In this document: in pieces, positions 9,144 to 16,713 of the stretch | Numbering within the stretch: position 1 is the first letter of the stretch | Layout of the letters: the number at the start of each line of letters is the position of its first letter | Origin: Actinacidiphila sp. DG2A-62 | Lineage (GTDB): Bacteria; Actinomycetota; Actinomycetes; Streptomycetales; Streptomycetaceae | Direction: 5' to 3' | Assembly: GCF_035825295.1 (NCBI RefSeq) | Contig: NZ_JAYMGI010000001.1 | Location: 1-62,812 of the forward strand | DNA length: 62,812 bases | Translations under genes and position numbers: made by a program | The notes under the pieces: model-generated | Database searches by the model: none | What the model saw: only the letters and a program-made list of their open reading frames with translations | Told to the model about the DNA's origin: nothing

Positions 9144-9407
9144 TCAGGCCTCGATGTAGGCGACGACCACGATCGTGCGCAGCGCGGTGACGAAGTAGAT
9201 CACGCGGACGTCGTCGACGTCGTCGCGGTAGTCGCGCAGGCCGGGGTGGGATCCGGGGATCGGGGCGCCGGCGTCGGGGTCGACGGACAGCACCGCCAGG
9301 GCGCGGTCCAGGGCGAGCAGTTCGGCTTCGTCGGTCAGGGCTTCGATCTGCTTCTCCGCCGACTCGCTGAAGGTGATGCGGGCGCGGGGGCGGGAGTGGC
9401 GCGACAT
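9144..9407 (-). CDS. RelE/ParE-superfamily toxin-like protein
   Basis: 87 residues with RITFSESAEKQIEAL near the N-terminus, a central GLRDYRDDVDDVRVIYFV strand pair and a closing TIVVVAYIEA strand. This is the beta-sheet-plus-helices pattern of RelE/ParE toxins. It overlaps the upstream antitoxin-like gene by TGATG (9405-9409), the usual antitoxin-first coupling. As a plasmid addiction module it would select against plasmid loss. No catalytic residue can be assigned with certainty. Confidence 0.6.
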   Translation of the reverse strand: MSRHSRPRARITFSESAEKQIEALTDEAELLALDRALAVLSVDPDAGAPIPGSHPGLRDYRDDVDDVRVIYFVTALRTIVVVAYIEA

Positions 9408-9655
9408 CAGGCGACGTGGCCGCGTGCGGCGTGCAGCTGCGCGAGCTTGCGCTCCCGCAGCTCTTCCCACGGCGTGCAGTCCGCGGGGTCGGGCAGGCCG
9501 TTGAGCGCGATGTCCTCGAGGACGGCGGCCAGGCGGTCGGCGTTCTCGCGGGTGCGGGCCGCGTACGCGCGCAGTGCCTGCGCCCCGTCCGGGGTCAGTG
9601 CCTCGCGGCCGCCGGCTGACAGCTGGACGTCGTCGGGGGCGGGCTGGTCGCTCAT
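9407..9655 (-). CDS. Antitoxin-like partner, 82 aa
   Basis: A short acidic, helical protein directly upstream of and overlapping the RelE/ParE-like gene. A central DGAQALRAYAARTRENADRL helix is followed by a Pro-rich linker. No DNA-binding fold is obvious, so the antitoxin role rests mainly on gene order, size and coupling. ATG at 9655 is preceded by GGAGGC. Confidence 0.5.
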   Translation of the reverse strand: MSDQPAPDDVQLSAGGREALTPDGAQALRAYAARTRENADRLAAVLEDIALNGLPDPADCTPWEELRERKLAQLHAARGHVA

Positions 9656-9741
9656 CACGGGCCTCCAGGGCGCTTGCGGGCTGATGCCACGGTAGCGGCC
9701 GCAGGGCTGCCCGTATCCCCTTGACCGGACATCGGGAAGCA

Positions 9742-9782
9742 CGAAGCCCCGGGCGCCGTGGGGGCTTGGCTCCGGGGCTTCG
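9742..9782. terminator. Hairpin upstream of the toxin-antitoxin pair
   Basis: CGAAGCCCCGG and CCGGGGCTTCG form an 11-bp stem around an 18-bp loop. It probably ends transcription entering from the 10129-11833 operon, which runs toward it on the minus strand. Confidence 0.5.
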
Positions 9783-9917
9783 GAGGTGGGGGGATCGCGG
9801 TGTCCAACGAGCCGGTCCCGGGATGGTTACGGGGTGACAGGCTCCGGGCTGAGGTGAGGCGCGGCCGGTCGGCCCGGACCGGGCGCGGCACTCACGGTCG
9901 GTGAGATCAGGGGCAGG

Positions 9918-10140
9918 TGTAACGCTGTCACGCTCACCCCGGAAGGGCCCGGATCGGCCCTCCTGGCCGGTGATCACGGTGATCGTGACAACCCCGGGCA
10001 GACCGCCGACCTACCCTCCAAGCGTGGCCATAATGTGCGTTGACCTGCGGCTTCAGTCATCCGGGCGGCGCGGTGGTGGTGTAACGCGAGGTGTCACGCT
10101 CACCGGCCGCTGTAACGCTCACCCTGCGTCAGCGTGACAC
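9918..10140. promoter_or_regulatory. Cluster of TGT(A/C)ACGC repeats
   Basis: The 8-mer TGTAACGC or TGTCACGC occurs at 9918, 9926, 10080, 10092 and 10111, and inverted at 10132-10139. Three copies extend into GCTCACC. They fill the otherwise geneless interval between the antitoxin-like gene and the 88-aa gene, and reach into the latter's 3' end. A multi-site binding region for a plasmid regulator or initiator is the likeliest meaning. Confidence 0.5.
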
Positions 10141-10395
10141 CCGGCGTTGCGGCGGTCCGGGGCGGTGGGTGCACTCCCCGCAGGCTGCGCAGCCGCCGCA
10201 AGGATCGCACCAGTCGCTGGGCACCCACGGGCAGTCGCAGACCGGGTTGTAGGCGTCGGCCTCGTCTTCCGGGTCCGCCTCGCCGACCGGCGCCAGGACG
10301 TCGACGTGGACCCGGCCACCGGCGGTCAGGGTCTCCACCCTGGTGCCGGCAGCCGAGACCGTCACCCACACCGCGACGGTGCGGTCGGCGCTCAC
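10129..10395 (-). CDS. Cysteine-rich 88-aa protein
   Basis: GTG start overlapping the stop of the upstream gene. The C-terminal half holds seven cysteines in a pattern CDC-x6-C-x2-C-x2-C-x2-C-x2-C, suggesting a compact metal-binding or zinc-ribbon-like module. The N-terminal half looks like a small beta domain (VAVWVTVSAAG, GRVHVDVLAPV). Third gene of the tpg-like operon. No family was recognised. Confidence 0.5.
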   Translation of the reverse strand: MSADRTVAVWVTVSAAGTRVETLTAGGRVHVDVLAPVGEADPEDEADAYNPVCDCPWVPSDWCDPCGGCAACGECTHRPGPPQRRVSR

Positions 10396-11138
10396 GACTG
10401 CCCGCCGAGGGCGCGGTCCAGGAAGGCGGCCAGGTCCGCGGCGGCTTCCGGGTCGGCGTTCGCGAGGCGGCCGGCGAACGCCAGATGGTCGACGTCGGTA
10501 CCGGGCTGGAGGCGGGCGAGGGCGGCCAGCAGCGCGGCGTGGGTGAGGATCGGGCGCGGTAGGAGGTCGGCAGCGGCCTGGCGGGCGGCCGGGTCGGCGT
10601 AGTGGCCGCGGCCGGTGGCCAGGGCGTGCGCGAACCAGGCGTCAAGGTCTCGCTGGACGTAGTGGCCGGCGCGGCGGGTGAGCAGGTCCCGCACCGCCTC
10701 GTCACCCGGACGGGGTTCGGCCTGTGCCAGGGTGCCGAGCTCGCGCAGCGCCTGGAGCTCATCCGCGCGGGCCTCGATCCGCGCCTGCTCGCGCAGGCCG
10801 GCTTCCCGTGCGGCGGCGGCCGCGGCGTCGGCCGCCAGCTCCGCCCGCGCGACGTCGTCGCTCTGCGGGTCGTAGACCGCGCCCGACCCCGCGGCGGCGA
10901 GCAGCTGGTCGATGCGTTCCCACTCCGCGAGCTCCGCCCGGCCGCGCGGGTCGTCGGCCAGGTCCTCGTGCCGGGATGCCTGCCGGGCCATGAACCGCGC
11001 GTCGTCCAGCGCGGCCGCGACCGCGTCGGCGGTCATGCCCGTGGCGCGGCGGCGCACCACGCGCCGGCCGATGCGGGCGGGGTCGACCGCCTCGCGCGGG
11101 CCGGGAGGACGGTGGACTGCGTGCCGGGGCGTTCGCAT
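10392..11138 (-). CDS. Helical 248-aa protein in the second tpg operon
   Basis: ATG at 11138. The protein is almost entirely helical and rich in Ala, Arg and Asp. An N-terminal RRVVRRRATGMTADAVAAALDD could be a helix-turn-helix, followed by a long coiled-coil-like stretch. It sits 80 bp behind the second tpg-like gene, where other linear replicons carry a telomere-binding partner, but it has neither the size nor the XRE helix-turn-helix of Tap. A partner role is inference only. Confidence 0.5.
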   Translation of the reverse strand: MRTPRHAVHRPPGPREAVDPARIGRRVVRRRATGMTADAVAAALDDARFMARQASRHEDLADDPRGRAELAEWERIDQLLAAAGSGAVYDPQSDDVARAELAADAAAAAAREAGLREQARIEARADELQALRELGTLAQAEPRPGDEAVRDLLTRRAGHYVQRDLDAWFAHALATGRGHYADPAARQAAADLLPRPILTHAALLAALARLQPGTDVDHLAFAGRLANADPEAAADLAAFLDRALGGQS

Positions 11139-11218
11139 CGGCGGCTCTCTTTCACACGGGAACGGGTCCGCTCGGTAATTCGGAGAGCCAGGTATACCAG
11201 CTCTCCCGCGTGGCCCGC

Positions 11219-11833
11219 TCAAAAACGGAAGTCGATGTAATCCACGTCGGTGAATACCACCTCAACCCCCTTCGCCCGATCACCGAAATTCCCGAAGTAG
11301 GCGTATCCGAGAGCCTGCGCTACCAGCTCCTGCAACTCAGCTTCGGTCGCGCCCCGCTCGCGGGCGGCGAGGATCCGGCCCGCGTGGTCCGGGGAGACGG
11401 TCTGCCGGATGAGCCGCATGCGCGGGTCGTCGGTGGAGCCGAGCGCGGCCCGGAACCCGAACCGGGCACGGGCCTCGATCAGCAAGCCGCCGCCGGAGGA
11501 GGCCTGTTCGCGGACCCGGGCGCGAACCCCCGGCTGCCAGTCCCGCGCGGTCTCCTCTTCCAGGGCCGCCCGCAGGGCCTTCTGCGGCCGCCTGAGCCTG
11601 CCTGCGGCGTACCGCTGCACGGTGCGGCGGGAGATGCCCAGACGGGCGGCTACGGCCGCTGTGGAGCCCTTCGCGCGGGCCAGCAGGAACCGGAACTGCG
11701 CGCCCGCACCCTTCGGCACCGGCCGGGTGAACTCCGCGCGCTCCGCCGCCTCCAGGCCGTCGTGGAACTGGCCCCGCACCGGCGCCGGCGGGCGGGGTGC
11801 GGGCAGGGCGCTGTCGTCGTGATCGCTCGTCAT
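11219..11833 (-). CDS. Second Tpg-like telomere terminal protein
   Basis: 204 residues clearly homologous to the Tpg at 13874-14431. Shared blocks are AQFRFLLARAKGST, a helix-turn-helix (VAARLGISRRTVQRYAAG, residues 61-78), ETARDWQPGVRARV, ARARFGF, the GSTDD block (Thr134 at the position matching the residue reported to prime DNA synthesis in Streptomyces Tpg) and the C-terminal VVFTDVDYIDF. Terminal proteins are linked to the 5' ends of linear replicons and prime fill-in of the 3' overhang. It has a longer N-terminus than the first Tpg, and no tap lies beside it. A divergent gene shares its promoter region. Confidence 0.8.
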   Translation of the reverse strand: MTSDHDDSALPAPRPPAPVRGQFHDGLEAAERAEFTRPVPKGAGAQFRFLLARAKGSTAAVAARLGISRRTVQRYAAGRLRRPQKALRAALEEETARDWQPGVRARVREQASSGGGLLIEARARFGFRAALGSTDDPRMRLIRQTVSPDHAGRILAARERGATEAELQELVAQALGYAYFGNFGDRAKGVEVVFTDVDYIDFRF

Positions 11834-11852
11834 ACGGACACGTTCGGGCCGC

Positions 11853-11901
11853 TGGCCTGTGGACAGTCGCCGCCGGATCGCCGACCGCTATCCACAGGCC
11901 A
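11853..11901. promoter_or_regulatory. Inverted repeat of DnaA-box-like sites between divergent genes
   Basis: TGGCCTGTGGA (11853-11863) and TCCACAGGCCA (11891-11901) form an 11-bp inverted repeat. Each contains a TCCACA core close to the Streptomyces DnaA box TTGTCCACA. It lies between the start of the second tpg-like gene and the divergent gene at 11970, so it could be a shared operator, a DnaA-binding pair, or both. Confidence 0.5.
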
Positions 11902-11969
11902 GGAGACCGAGCCTGTCCGGGAAGGCCGCCGTGACCGGCACGGCGGCCGCCAACGAACAGGAGACGCTC

Positions 11970-12398
11970 ATGCCGTACCTGGCCCCGCCCCGCACCCCGC
12001 TGACTCCCGAGCAGGTCGACCGCGCCTTCGCCTACCTCATGGCGCTCGAAGCCGGCGGCGGCGCCAATGTCGTCGGCCGCGAGGAAGCCGACCCCGAGCT
12101 GCCGTTCCTCATGCTGCGGCTGACCGAGGACCTGGTCCTGCCCGTCACCACCGTGCCGGACGACGAAGACCCCACCGCCGACTCGTTCATCCTGGAGCGC
12201 GTCGGGGACGTCCTGCTGTCCGCGCTGCGGGACTGGCAACGCGACTCCCCCACCACCGGCTGCATCGGCCTGGCCCGCAGCCTCCTGCGCTTCATCACCG
12301 GTCTCCTGACCGACCAGGACGACCGCGGCGACGTCGCCGCCACCCTGGAACGCCTGCGAGACGAACACCCCGCGATGGGGGCCCGCACGGCCGGCTGA
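11970..12398 (+). CDS. Hypothetical 142-aa protein divergent from the second tpg
   Basis: ATG at 11970 with AGGAGA upstream is preferred over an ATG at 11859, which lies in the inverted repeat. The product is acidic and helical (LTPEQVDRAFAYLMALEAGGG, FILERVGDVLLSALRDWQ, LLRFITGLL) without a recognised domain. A GC-rich hairpin follows at 12475-12508. Its position opposite the terminal-protein gene suggests co-regulation, but the function is unknown. Confidence 0.55.
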   Translation: MPYLAPPRTPLTPEQVDRAFAYLMALEAGGGANVVGREEADPELPFLMLRLTEDLVLPVTTVPDDEDPTADSFILERVGDVLLSALRDWQRDSPTTGCIGLARSLLRFITGLLTDQDDRGDVAATLERLRDEHPAMGARTAG

Positions 12399-12474
12399 TG
12401 ATCGTCGTGTCCGCAGGGGTGGCAGGAGGCGGCGCGCTCGCTACCGTCGTCGCACGGGCCTCCCGGGCACCGCG

Positions 12475-12508
12475 GCCCCGGCCTCCCCACACAGGGGGCT
12501 GGGGCCGT
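12475..12508 (+). terminator. GC-rich hairpin after the 142-aa gene
   Basis: GGCCCCGGCC-type arm pairs with GGGGCTGGGGCC-type sequence around a short ACACA loop, about 75 bp downstream of the stop codon. No U-run follows, as is usual in this organism. The remainder of 12399-12593 shows no gene. Confidence 0.45.
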
Positions 12509-12593
12509 TCGCATCCTCACCTGCCGAGCAGTCGCCGCCGCCAGGTGGCGGGCGCGGTGAACGTCGTGGCTGGCCGTGGGGCTTCGCCTGCGG

Positions 12594-13463
12594 CTACGGC
12601 GCGGCGTCGGCGAGGTCCTCGTCTTCCTTGTCGGCCGGCGCGGGCAGTTCCTCCGGCACGTTCCGAAGCAGCGTCCCGGTGAGCCCTAGAAGGGTTTCGG
12701 CTTCCTCCCGGCTGTACTGGAAGTTCTTGGTCACCTCATCGAGGTGCATGGCGCCGGACGCCTGGCTGTAGAGCGACTCCCAGATCCGCCACCAGCGCTC
12801 CGACTGGTTGTGGTCGCGCGGGTTCTTCTTCCCGGGCCGGTCCCACGGGACGTTCTCCTTGAACCAGTCCAGCGCCATCCGCACTTCCAAAATCGCGGCG
12901 CGGTACTCGTTGCGGGTGATCAGCCGCTGCGCCGCGCGCAGGTGCGCGCCGGGGATGGCGCGCCGGGAGTCGTGGAGCGGGTACGGCACGGACATCTCGA
13001 ACGCCGAGGACAGGGCGACCTGATCGACCTGCTCTTCCCAGCGGCTGCGGGGCACGGTGATGTAGGTCGTGACGTCGGCCGTGCCGGGGAAGCCCGTCGC
13101 CTGAGGGAGGGTCGCCCTCATCACGATCTGGAATCTGACGTCGCCGCCGGAGCGGCCGGCCTCGATCGCGTGCAGCTGGAGGTTCGTCAGGGGAAAGTGC
13201 ATCTGCTGTCGGTGGATGGTGACCTTCGGCGTGTAGGCGAGGTTCCCTGTCCACCGGCCGAGGCGCGCTTCGTTGATCGGGGCGGGGGCGTGCCCGATCA
13301 GGTCGGCCTCCAGAGCGAGGATCTGCCCCGCCTCGGTGAACGGCGAGACGGCGATGGCTGCCTGGAAACGCAGCTCGTGGCCGCCGATGGAGCGCAGGAG
13401 TGCGACCTGCTCGTCAGGCTCGACCGTGAAGCGGGTGTTGTCCTCGAAGCGCAGTTCGTGCAC
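12594..13463 (-). CDS. Two-part hypothetical protein, 289 aa
   Basis: GTG start (13461-13463) behind GGGGGAC, TAG stop. Residues 1-160 alternate hydrophobic residues in a beta-sandwich-like pattern. Residues 175-270 are helical (RNEYRAAILEVRMALDWFKE and GAMHLDEVTKNFQYSREEAE) and recall the C-terminal helical bundle of HEPN-like proteins, but the R-x4-6-H motif of active HEPN nucleases is not present, so the resemblance is weak. It stands alone on the minus strand, separated from tap-tpg by a terminator. Its C-terminal codons are also present, badly garbled, at positions 1-85. Confidence 0.6.
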   Translation of the reverse strand: MHELRFEDNTRFTVEPDEQVALLRSIGGHELRFQAAIAVSPFTEAGQILALEADLIGHAPAPINEARLGRWTGNLAYTPKVTIHRQQMHFPLTNLQLHAIEAGRSGGDVRFQIVMRATLPQATGFPGTADVTTYITVPRSRWEEQVDQVALSSAFEMSVPYPLHDSRRAIPGAHLRAAQRLITRNEYRAAILEVRMALDWFKENVPWDRPGKKNPRDHNQSERWWRIWESLYSQASGAMHLDEVTKNFQYSREEAETLLGLTGTLLRNVPEELPAPADKEDEDLADAAP

Positions 13464-13601
13464 AGGTCCCCCAGTTGGGTGCAGTGATCACCCGATTCTG
13501 CCCCGCCCGGGCCCGGGACGCCGCCGGTTTCCAGGGCCGGCGGCCGCAGCCCTGTCGGTCGGACGACGTGCTTCCGCGAGCAGCGCATTTACGATGAGCG
13601 G

Positions 13602-13638
13602 CGCCCCTTCCCGGCAGCTCGAATGCCGGGAAGGGGCG
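13602..13638 (-). terminator. Terminator of the tap-tpg operon
   Basis: A perfect 15-bp stem (13602-13616 with 13624-13638) around a 7-bp loop, 42 bp beyond the last gene of the operon. It ends minus-strand transcription from tap-tpg before the next gene. Confidence 0.7.
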
Positions 13639-13679
13639 CTGTCGTACGGCCGTTGCTGCCGGCTGGCTCGCCGGGGCGG

Positions 13680-13874
13680 TCAGTCGACGCCGTAGTCGAT
13701 GATTTCGTCGTCGCTGTAGTCGTCCAGGATCTCTTCGACGGCGTCCCGGAGCTGCTGCGCGATGGCGTCGGCGACGTCCGGCGTGCAGATGATCTCCACG
13801 CTGACGTGCCGGAAGCCGGGGTCGTCTTCCTCTTCTTCGCCCTCGCTGGTGGGGGCCGGGTCGGTGGCGGTCAT
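13680..13874 (-). CDS. Small acidic protein, third gene of the tap-tpg operon
   Basis: 64 residues, strongly acidic (a Glu run near residue 12 and a DDYSDDEIIDYGVD tail), with one strand-helix unit in the middle (VSVEIICTPDVADAIAQQL). Its ATG overlaps the stop of tpg (TGATG), so it is translated with the terminal protein. No family was recognised; a modulator of Tpg is possible given the tight coupling. Confidence 0.6.
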   Translation of the reverse strand: MTATDPAPTSEGEEEEDDPGFRHVSVEIICTPDVADAIAQQLRDAVEEILDDYSDDEIIDYGVD

Positions 13875-14431
13875 CAGAAGTCCAGTTCGATGTAGTCGAT
13901 GTCGGTGAACTCCACCTCGAGGCCTTGGGCGCGGCGGCCGCGGTCCTTGAAGTAGATCTCCTGGAGGCCTTCGGCGGCGATGGCCTGGAGCTGCTGCTCG
14001 GTGGCGCCGGCGGCCTGCGCGTCGAACAGCCTGGCCGCGTAGGTGGGCGGCAGGTGCTGGGTGATCCGGCGGATCCGCCCGTCGTCCGTGCTGCCGGGGG
14101 CGGCGGTGAACCCGAACCTGGCGCGGGTCTCGATGACGATGCCGCCGCGGGAGGCGGCGTGCTTCTTCGCCCGCTGCTGCACGCGCGGCTGCCAGTCCTT
14201 GCGGACCTCGCGCTCCAGGCGGGCCGCCAGCTCCGCGCGGGGGCGGCGCAGGGTGCCCTTCAGGTAGCGCTCCACCGTCCGCTGCGTGACCTGGAGGCGG
14301 GCCGCAAGCGCGCGGGTGGAGCCCTTCTCCGCCTTGAGTAGGAACCGCATCTGCGCCTGCGCGGACTTCGGGATGGGCCGGGTCGCGGTGTTTGCGGTCG
14401 CCCGGGCCAGTGCGTCTTCGATCTCGCCCAC
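13874..14431 (-). CDS. tpg: Telomere terminal protein Tpg
   Basis: 185 residues, the usual Tpg length. It primes completion of the lagging-strand gap at linear ends and stays covalently attached to the 5' end. Visible hallmarks are the N-terminal MGEIEDALARA, a helix-turn-helix at about residues 42-59 (LAARLQVTQRTVERYLKG), the ARFGF block, GSTDD with Thr115 at the position reported as the nucleotide-linked residue in S. coelicolor Tpg (Thr114), and the C-terminal VEFTDIDYIELDF. It follows tap with a 3-base gap and overlaps the next small gene, the standard tap-tpg layout. Confidence 0.92.
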   Translation of the reverse strand: MGEIEDALARATANTATRPIPKSAQAQMRFLLKAEKGSTRALAARLQVTQRTVERYLKGTLRRPRAELAARLEREVRKDWQPRVQQRAKKHAASRGGIVIETRARFGFTAAPGSTDDGRIRRITQHLPPTYAARLFDAQAAGATEQQLQAIAAEGLQEIYFKDRGRRAQGLEVEFTDIDYIELDF

Positions 14432-14434
14432 GGT

Positions 14435-16711
14435 CTACTCCCCGTCGTCCAGCGCGCCGTCGCCTTTGATGTGCCGGGCCGGGTTGTGCTGCTGCTCCAG
14501 GAGCTCCACAGCCCAGAACAGCGGTTGCGTTCCCTCGTGCTTGACCATCCCCGGCGAGACGCCGAGCCGGAACGTGCCCGGCGCCGGCTTCCCGGCCGGG
14601 TCGTAGGGCAGGACGTCCAGCGGCGACGGACCCGGCGAGGGGTAGACGACGCAGTCCGACAGCAGCGCGATCGGCAGCAGCGCGTCCTGGTCGAACACCA
14701 GCGAGCCGGTCGGCGCGGGCTGGCCTTGCGTCGCCAGCGCGGTCTTCACCAGCTTGCGGTGCATGTTGACCCGGGCCGCCGAGATCACCGCCGCGCGGAT
14801 GTCGGGCCGCCAGGTCGGGCGCTCCAACGCGGGCCACCGCTCGCCCGGCCGGTAGTTCGTGCCCTGCGGGCGCTCGCGCAGCTTGCCGATGCCGCCCTTC
14901 ACTGTGGACTTGATCGCCGACAGCACCGCCGCCATGCCCGGGTCACTGGCCTTGTGGCCGGCCATCGCGTCCAGGAACGCCGCGGGCGTCAGGTCGGCGG
15001 TCACCCCGAGGTCGGCCATGGTGGCCTTGTACGCCTCCGCGAGGTGCTTGTACCAGGGATCCAGGTACGGGCTCGCGTCGCGCCGCAGGTACGCCTCGAG
15101 CGGGCGGAGCTCCACCGGCAGCCGGAACTGCTCGATCAGCTCGACCGCGTAGGCGACGGTCGGCGTGGCGTACCAGGCCGGGCCGGTCGGCCGGCGGCCG
15201 TGCGGCGTGAACGGCGACGGCAGACGCGGGTCCAGCTCGATCCCGGACAGATCCACCAGCCACGACCCCGGGACGGTCTTGTCGAACCGCGGCGCCTTCA
15301 CGTGCTCCGGCGCCCCGAGACCGACCATCAACCGGTTCGCGGCCGCGAGGAACGCGGTGTTCACATCGACGCCGACCGCGAACGGCTTGCCGCACTCGGC
15401 ATCGGTGAGCAGCTCCGGCTCTCGGATCCAGTCGAACGCTTCCTCATCGAGGACCTCGGCCGGGGTCCGCTCGTGGGTGCGGGGGAACAGCGCCGCGACG
15501 ACGGGGTGTTCGTCGGGGGCCTCCGGCGGCGCCGGGTCCACCGCCGTGGTGAGTGAGCCGGGCACCGGCCCGGACACCCACGTGTCGGTCGCCTCGTCCC
15601 GGACGGCGCGGGTCGGCGGCCGCAGCGCCGTCATCAGCTCCAGGCCGGCGACCGCGGTGGAGCCGCGCGGGGTCAGCACCCTCGAGGCGTAGGCGGTCAG
15701 CACACGGGCGAGCTCCGCCGGCGGCAGCTGGTCGGCGTCGCCCCACGCGCGGGCGTCCAGGGCGTCCCACGGCAGGACGGCGAGCTGCACGCACTGCCGC
15801 TCACTGCCCCTGGCCGGGCGGTAGATCCGGGCCCACGGGCCGAACCCGCGCCGGGTCAACTGCCACTTCGCCTTCGTGATCTGCTTGACGACCTTGTGGT
15901 CCTCCGGCAGCCGCATCGCGCGGCAGTCCTCCAGGCGCTCCGGCAGCCCCAGCCGCGCGGCGGCCGCGGTGGTGAGGACGATCAGCGGGTCGGAGTCCTT
16001 CCCCGACCGGTGCAGCCGGCTCGCGCCGAGCTTCGCTTCGGCCAGCGTCCACTCCACCAACTCCGGCACCGACTTCGCCGGGCACTCCAGCACCAGGCCG
16101 CCCGCGCAGTACAAGGAGCCGTCGCCGTCCAGCACACCGAGCGGACCGTGCGCGAACCGCGGATCCACCGCAGCCGCCGACGACGGCGCGGCCGCGGCCT
16201 TCTTCGCGGTCGCCTTCTTCGCGGCCGGGCGGCGCGACGCAGACGTGCTCCTGGTCGTGCTCCCGGTGGCGGTCGCCGGGCGCGACGCGGCGGCCGAAGC
16301 AGCAGCGGGGGCGGGCGTGGCGGCCTGCTGGGCGTTCTCGTGGGCCGTCATCGCCGCAGCGTCGGCCGCGGGCCCTGTGGGCAGTGGTCGCGCTTCCGGC
16401 GCCTGCCGGGGCGCGTCGGCCGGCGCCGCGGGGAAACGTGCAGCGAGGCCTTCGAGCAGCCGCGCGTAGGCAGCGCGCTGCGGCGGCCGCGGCTCCCGCT
16501 GCCCCGCCTCCCAACTCCCCACCGCCTCACGGCGCGTCCCCAGAACGGTGGCGATCTGGGCCTGACTCAGCCCCGCGGCCTCCCGCAGCCGCCGGCGCTC
16601 AGCAGGTGGCGGCAAGGCATCGGACGGGACCTGTTCCAGCAGCGCATCAACCGCACTGAACAGCTCGTTCTCAGTGGGCAAAGGGCTCACCTCCATGTCG
16701 TACCCTATCAC
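14435..16711 (-). CDS. tap: Telomere-associated protein Tap
   Basis: About 750 residues, the size expected of Tap, which binds telomere 3' overhang hairpins and recruits Tpg. An N-terminal XRE-type helix-turn-helix is visible (RRRLREAAGLSQAQIATVLG then REAVGSWEAGQREPRP), then an Ala/Thr/Lys-rich linker, then a large domain with blocks such as GPLGVLDGDGSLY, YATPTVAYAVELI and GKLRERPQGTNYRPGERWP that mark this family. The start is uncertain: GTG 16711, ATG 16696 and TTG 16681 are in frame, and only the TTG has a well-placed GGAGG. Four direct repeats lie just upstream. The tap-tpg-small-gene order forms one operon. Confidence 0.9.
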   Translation of the reverse strand: MIGYDMEVSPLPTENELFSAVDALLEQVPSDALPPPAERRRLREAAGLSQAQIATVLGTRREAVGSWEAGQREPRPPQRAAYARLLEGLAARFPAAPADAPRQAPEARPLPTGPAADAAAMTAHENAQQAATPAPAAASAAASRPATATGSTTRSTSASRRPAAKKATAKKAAAAPSSAAAVDPRFAHGPLGVLDGDGSLYCAGGLVLECPAKSVPELVEWTLAEAKLGASRLHRSGKDSDPLIVLTTAAAARLGLPERLEDCRAMRLPEDHKVVKQITKAKWQLTRRGFGPWARIYRPARGSERQCVQLAVLPWDALDARAWGDADQLPPAELARVLTAYASRVLTPRGSTAVAGLELMTALRPPTRAVRDEATDTWVSGPVPGSLTTAVDPAPPEAPDEHPVVAALFPRTHERTPAEVLDEEAFDWIREPELLTDAECGKPFAVGVDVNTAFLAAANRLMVGLGAPEHVKAPRFDKTVPGSWLVDLSGIELDPRLPSPFTPHGRRPTGPAWYATPTVAYAVELIEQFRLPVELRPLEAYLRRDASPYLDPWYKHLAEAYKATMADLGVTADLTPAAFLDAMAGHKASDPGMAAVLSAIKSTVKGGIGKLRERPQGTNYRPGERWPALERPTWRPDIRAAVISAARVNMHRKLVKTALATQGQPAPTGSLVFDQDALLPIALLSDCVVYPSPGPSPLDVLPYDPAGKPAPGTFRLGVSPGMVKHEGTQPLFWAVELLEQQHNPARHIKGDGALDDGE

Positions 16712-16713
16712 GA

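Larger units (their letters stand above)
7455..12715. repeat. Inner arm of the left inverted repeat
   Basis: Partner of 1-5258. This copy has long uninterrupted frames for all its genes and is taken as the reference version. Its left limit lies inside the RepL-like gene. Its right limit lies inside the gene at 12594-13463, where the partner simply runs off the contig end. Confidence 0.85.

Noticed and set aside
11210..12682. A 490-codon plus-strand open frame across the second tpg region
   Set aside because: It runs antisense to the Tpg-like gene and out of frame with the 142-aa gene; its Arg/Pro-rich sequence is typical of shadow frames.
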